Positions 61,978 to 64,000 of a DNA stretch of 64,000 nucleotides are shown piece by piece. The DNA comes from Mesodorylaimus sp. YZB2_4 (taxonomy: Eukaryota; Nematoda; Enoplea; Dorylaimida; Dorylaimidae), in assembly GCA_030248295.1 (NCBI GenBank), contig JASANH010001073.1, positions 186,001-250,000 of the forward strand. Reading direction: 5' to 3'. How positions within the stretch are numbered: position 1 is the stretch's first letter; each line of letters begins with the position of its first letter. The position numbers were made by a program, and so were the translations under genes. Under the pieces are notes generated by a model. The model did not search any database and was not told where the DNA came from. It was given only the letters and a program-made list of their open reading frames with translations.

Positions 61978-62235
61978 TCCAAGTGGCGGGACGGAAGCCT
62001 AACGAGAAGACAGTCTCGGCTGTCTAACATCGACAGAGCTCACAAGTTAGTCCCACCCGCCATTGTACAAAAAAGTCGGTGTCCAGTCCAGGATGCCCTC
62101 GTGTGGAGGTGCTCCTAGTGGAGACACGCAGAGGAACGCACTGCGTGTGCAGGTCCCCGCACAACCTTGCTTAGAAGGTTTGACTACTGGCCGGCCATAG
62201 GCAAAACGGCCCCAAAAAACTCAAAACCAAAAAGT
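61978..62235. repeat. Interspersed repeat, second copy of the 49755-49990 family
   Basis: Shares the same ordered words as the copy at 49755-49990, with about 20 extra bases (GGAGACACGCAGAGGAACGC region). It lies about 230 bases downstream of the phosphatase stop. Confidence 0.7.
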
Positions 62236-62953
62236 GCCAATAAGTGTTTTAGCAATGAGTGTTATATTTGATAGAATTCAGTGGCCTTACATGCCTATGG
62301 CCTATGGAATCATTGGTTTCCATGTCTTGGTTCACGCTGATTAGCGGGGCAGGTGCGATTATTAGACAGACGGGCTGTGTGAGGTGAATATCAATTACGT
62401 CATAGCGGGTAACAAACGGGTTTTGCTGGCGTATAAAGGGCTATCTGCGGCATGCATATAAGCGGGTGACGAATGATCTGGATGGCACGAGTGGCACAAT
62501 GATGCGTAATAGGGGGGGGATTCATTTCTATGTTCTATGTAATAGAGAGGTATCCTGTTTCACGTCACATAGACCATTTCCTTTCCGAGCCCCATGTTTC
62601 AAATAATGAGCCCAGCCCAGGACCACTTTCATCGCCACTCACACATCTTACAAGCCTATTTCGTGGACAAGAGATGTATCTAGGTCTCCGTCATCTTCAC
62701 CTGCTGAAGGACGACACGAGAAGTCCCCATAAAAAATGGTTGAACGGATGAGAAGTGTCCTAAAAGTCCTGCGAGCCTCATTCTGGCTCGTGTGAAATTA
62801 TTCACAAGTTGTATAAGTCATGCTTTTTCCGAAATCTTGTTACTTCATCGCCCTAATATTTCTTCCAAGTCCTGTAAAACTAGGAAATTTCAATGGCGAA
62901 TGGCCAATTCGGGTGAAGCGCCAGTCACTTATGGACTTGTAACTTGGTAAACT
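62236..62953. other. Intergenic sequence, nothing certain
   Basis: The part at 62380-62515 resembles 24410-24550 (GAGGTGAAT, GTTTTTG/GTTTTG, ATCTGCGGCATGC-like, GATCTGGATGGCAC-like words), so it is probably a diverged interspersed repeat. No gene recognised. Confidence 0.4.
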
Positions 62954-64000
62954 TGTAAGGGGGAATGAAGATCAAGTTATGCAAATGAGAGTGACCTCGT
63001 CTGATGTTAGGCCTGTCCCGGTATCATTCGGTGATTGCTGTGTTTGGAACTGGTCTCCCTTGTCTGATGTGTTATTTGTTTGTTATGTGCCAGTGCACTC
63101 TTGCCTTTGGGTAGATGCTCGCTCTCTAATCAGTGTTCATGCCTGTGCGTACTCGGTGCAGTCGAGTAGTAAACTTTTTCTGCGAGACAAGTAGTCTTAC
63201 ATTGGTTCCCATTGCCGGTCTCCAACCCGTGTGAGCCGTGCATCCTATCCACCGATTTTCCACTTCACTCCCGCCCGATACTAGCCAGGCTTTGCAAGCC
63301 ACTCATCGATTTCGCCAATTATTCTGCCCGAAATGGCCGATCAGCCGCCAAATGCTGATCAGGTCACCGACGAGTCTCCCGTCGAAGAGTCCACTGTCCA
63401 GATCACGGCCGTCGATCCGCCCCCCGATGAGCGCGACCGATTACCCCCTGCAGCTCGACGACAGCTCATCTCGGTTGAAAGGCCAAATAACTTCGTCAAG
63501 AGGTGTCCGAATCGTACGAACGTGCAGTTGCAGCTGTCGTGGAGGCAGACAGTGCCAGGCGTCATGCCGAATCAATACGAAGTGCAATTGAGCGGCGAGA
63601 GCAGCAATGGGCCGAAGAACGAACGAAAGTCGCGCAAGATCGCCTACGATCCGCCATGCTCGAATCCCAGCTCCAAGCACTGCAGGCCGAACTCGCCAAG
63701 CTGAAAGCCGAGCAGAGTAAGCAACCTGATGTCCGTTCCTCTGTTCAGGGTGGTCACCAACCCAGTACTGGAGTCATCCCGGTGTGCCCCGCCTATGCCC
63801 GCTCCAACCCAGATCCCCGTGCCAATGATCCGCCACAGCCCCAAGAACGGTTCGATCCACTTGACGTTGCCCCCCCCCGTCAAGATCGTAACCAGTGACT
63901 GGTTCTCGTGGTCACAATTCGAATGGTACGACAGCCTTCGTTTTTGGCGGGGCATGCTTCGTTCGCTAATCCCTCAAGCACCCCCTGAACCTGGCAATGA
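62954..64000 (+). mobile_element. LTR retrotransposon of the same family, plus strand, running off the window
   Basis: The 5' LTR is 62954-63201 (TGTAAG...CTTACA), followed by T and the primer-binding site TGGTTCCCATTGCC at 63203. A leader precedes gag at 63333. LTR and leader are collinear with the reverse complement of 57480-57098. Confidence 0.9.
63333..64000 (+). pseudogene. gag: Gag of the second LTR element, frame-broken and 3' partial
   Basis: Begins MADQPPNADQ like the copy at 57098 and keeps RRQLISVE, then a base is lost near 63478. The frame is recovered in SESYERAVAAVVEADSARR and the coiled-coil that follows, through GGHQPSTGVIPVCPAY. Another shift occurs in the C-run near 63875. 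Compared with the minus-strand copy there are scattered substitutions, so the two insertions are not recent sisters. Confidence 0.85.

Overview
This window is animal nuclear DNA. It has intron-bearing genes with GT-AG splice sites, a spliceosomal U6 gene, C/D snoRNAs inside introns, tRNA-derived SINEs and many transposon remnants. The recognisable proteins (PUM3, lactate dehydrogenase, a CREBZF-type bZIP factor, an ENTPD5/6-type nucleotidase, a PPM1A/B-type phosphatase) point to an invertebrate metazoan; I cannot name the phylum from sequence alone. Exon borders were read by eye from splice consensus, phase and protein homology, and no search was run.

Layout, left to right. 1-702: last exon of a membrane-anchored carboxylesterase-like protein (+). 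764-7861: complete 11-exon PUM3 gene (-), convergent with the esterase. 8450-10900: ankyrin-repeat gene (+), frame-broken and split by a 1.33-kb transposon with a 9-bp target duplication. 10.9-15.3 kb: repeat-rich, no gene seen. 15373-19315: complete 8-exon L-lactate dehydrogenase (+). 20025-20777: MITE with a perfect 8-bp target duplication. 20978-22291: single-exon CREBZF-type bZIP gene (+). 22.3-27.4 kb: repeats, including a U6 pseudogene split by a second MITE and a homopolymer-rich stretch. 27665-31058: complete 8-exon ENTPD5/6-type gene (+). 31578-31681: intact U6 snRNA gene (-). 32.1-34.9 kb: a spliced, apparently non-coding host gene carrying one C/D snoRNA in each of eight successive introns, as repeats of a three-snoRNA cassette (U80-like, SNORD83-like and a third type).

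From 35 kb onward the window is mostly transposon debris: SINEs, Tc1/mariner and non-LTR reverse transcriptase fragments, TIR and foldback elements, and two opposed copies of one LTR family whose complete-looking copy has Gag and protease but no visible RT or integrase. Within it sit two paralogous two-exon genes for small secreted peptides (41870-42736 and 46441-47140), with matching TATA/CCAAT promoters and the same C-terminus. At 59200-61745 is a gene whose reading frame joins an acidic segment, a BEN-like domain and a PPM1-type phosphatase, with a single-base frameshift in the phosphatase exon.

The protein genes are unrelated housekeeping or metabolic functions. PUM3, the C/D snoRNAs and U6 all serve RNA or ribosome production, but nothing shows they are co-regulated. 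The most unusual items are the snoRNA host gene, the twin peptide genes, and the U6 gene with a rewritten 5' hairpin.
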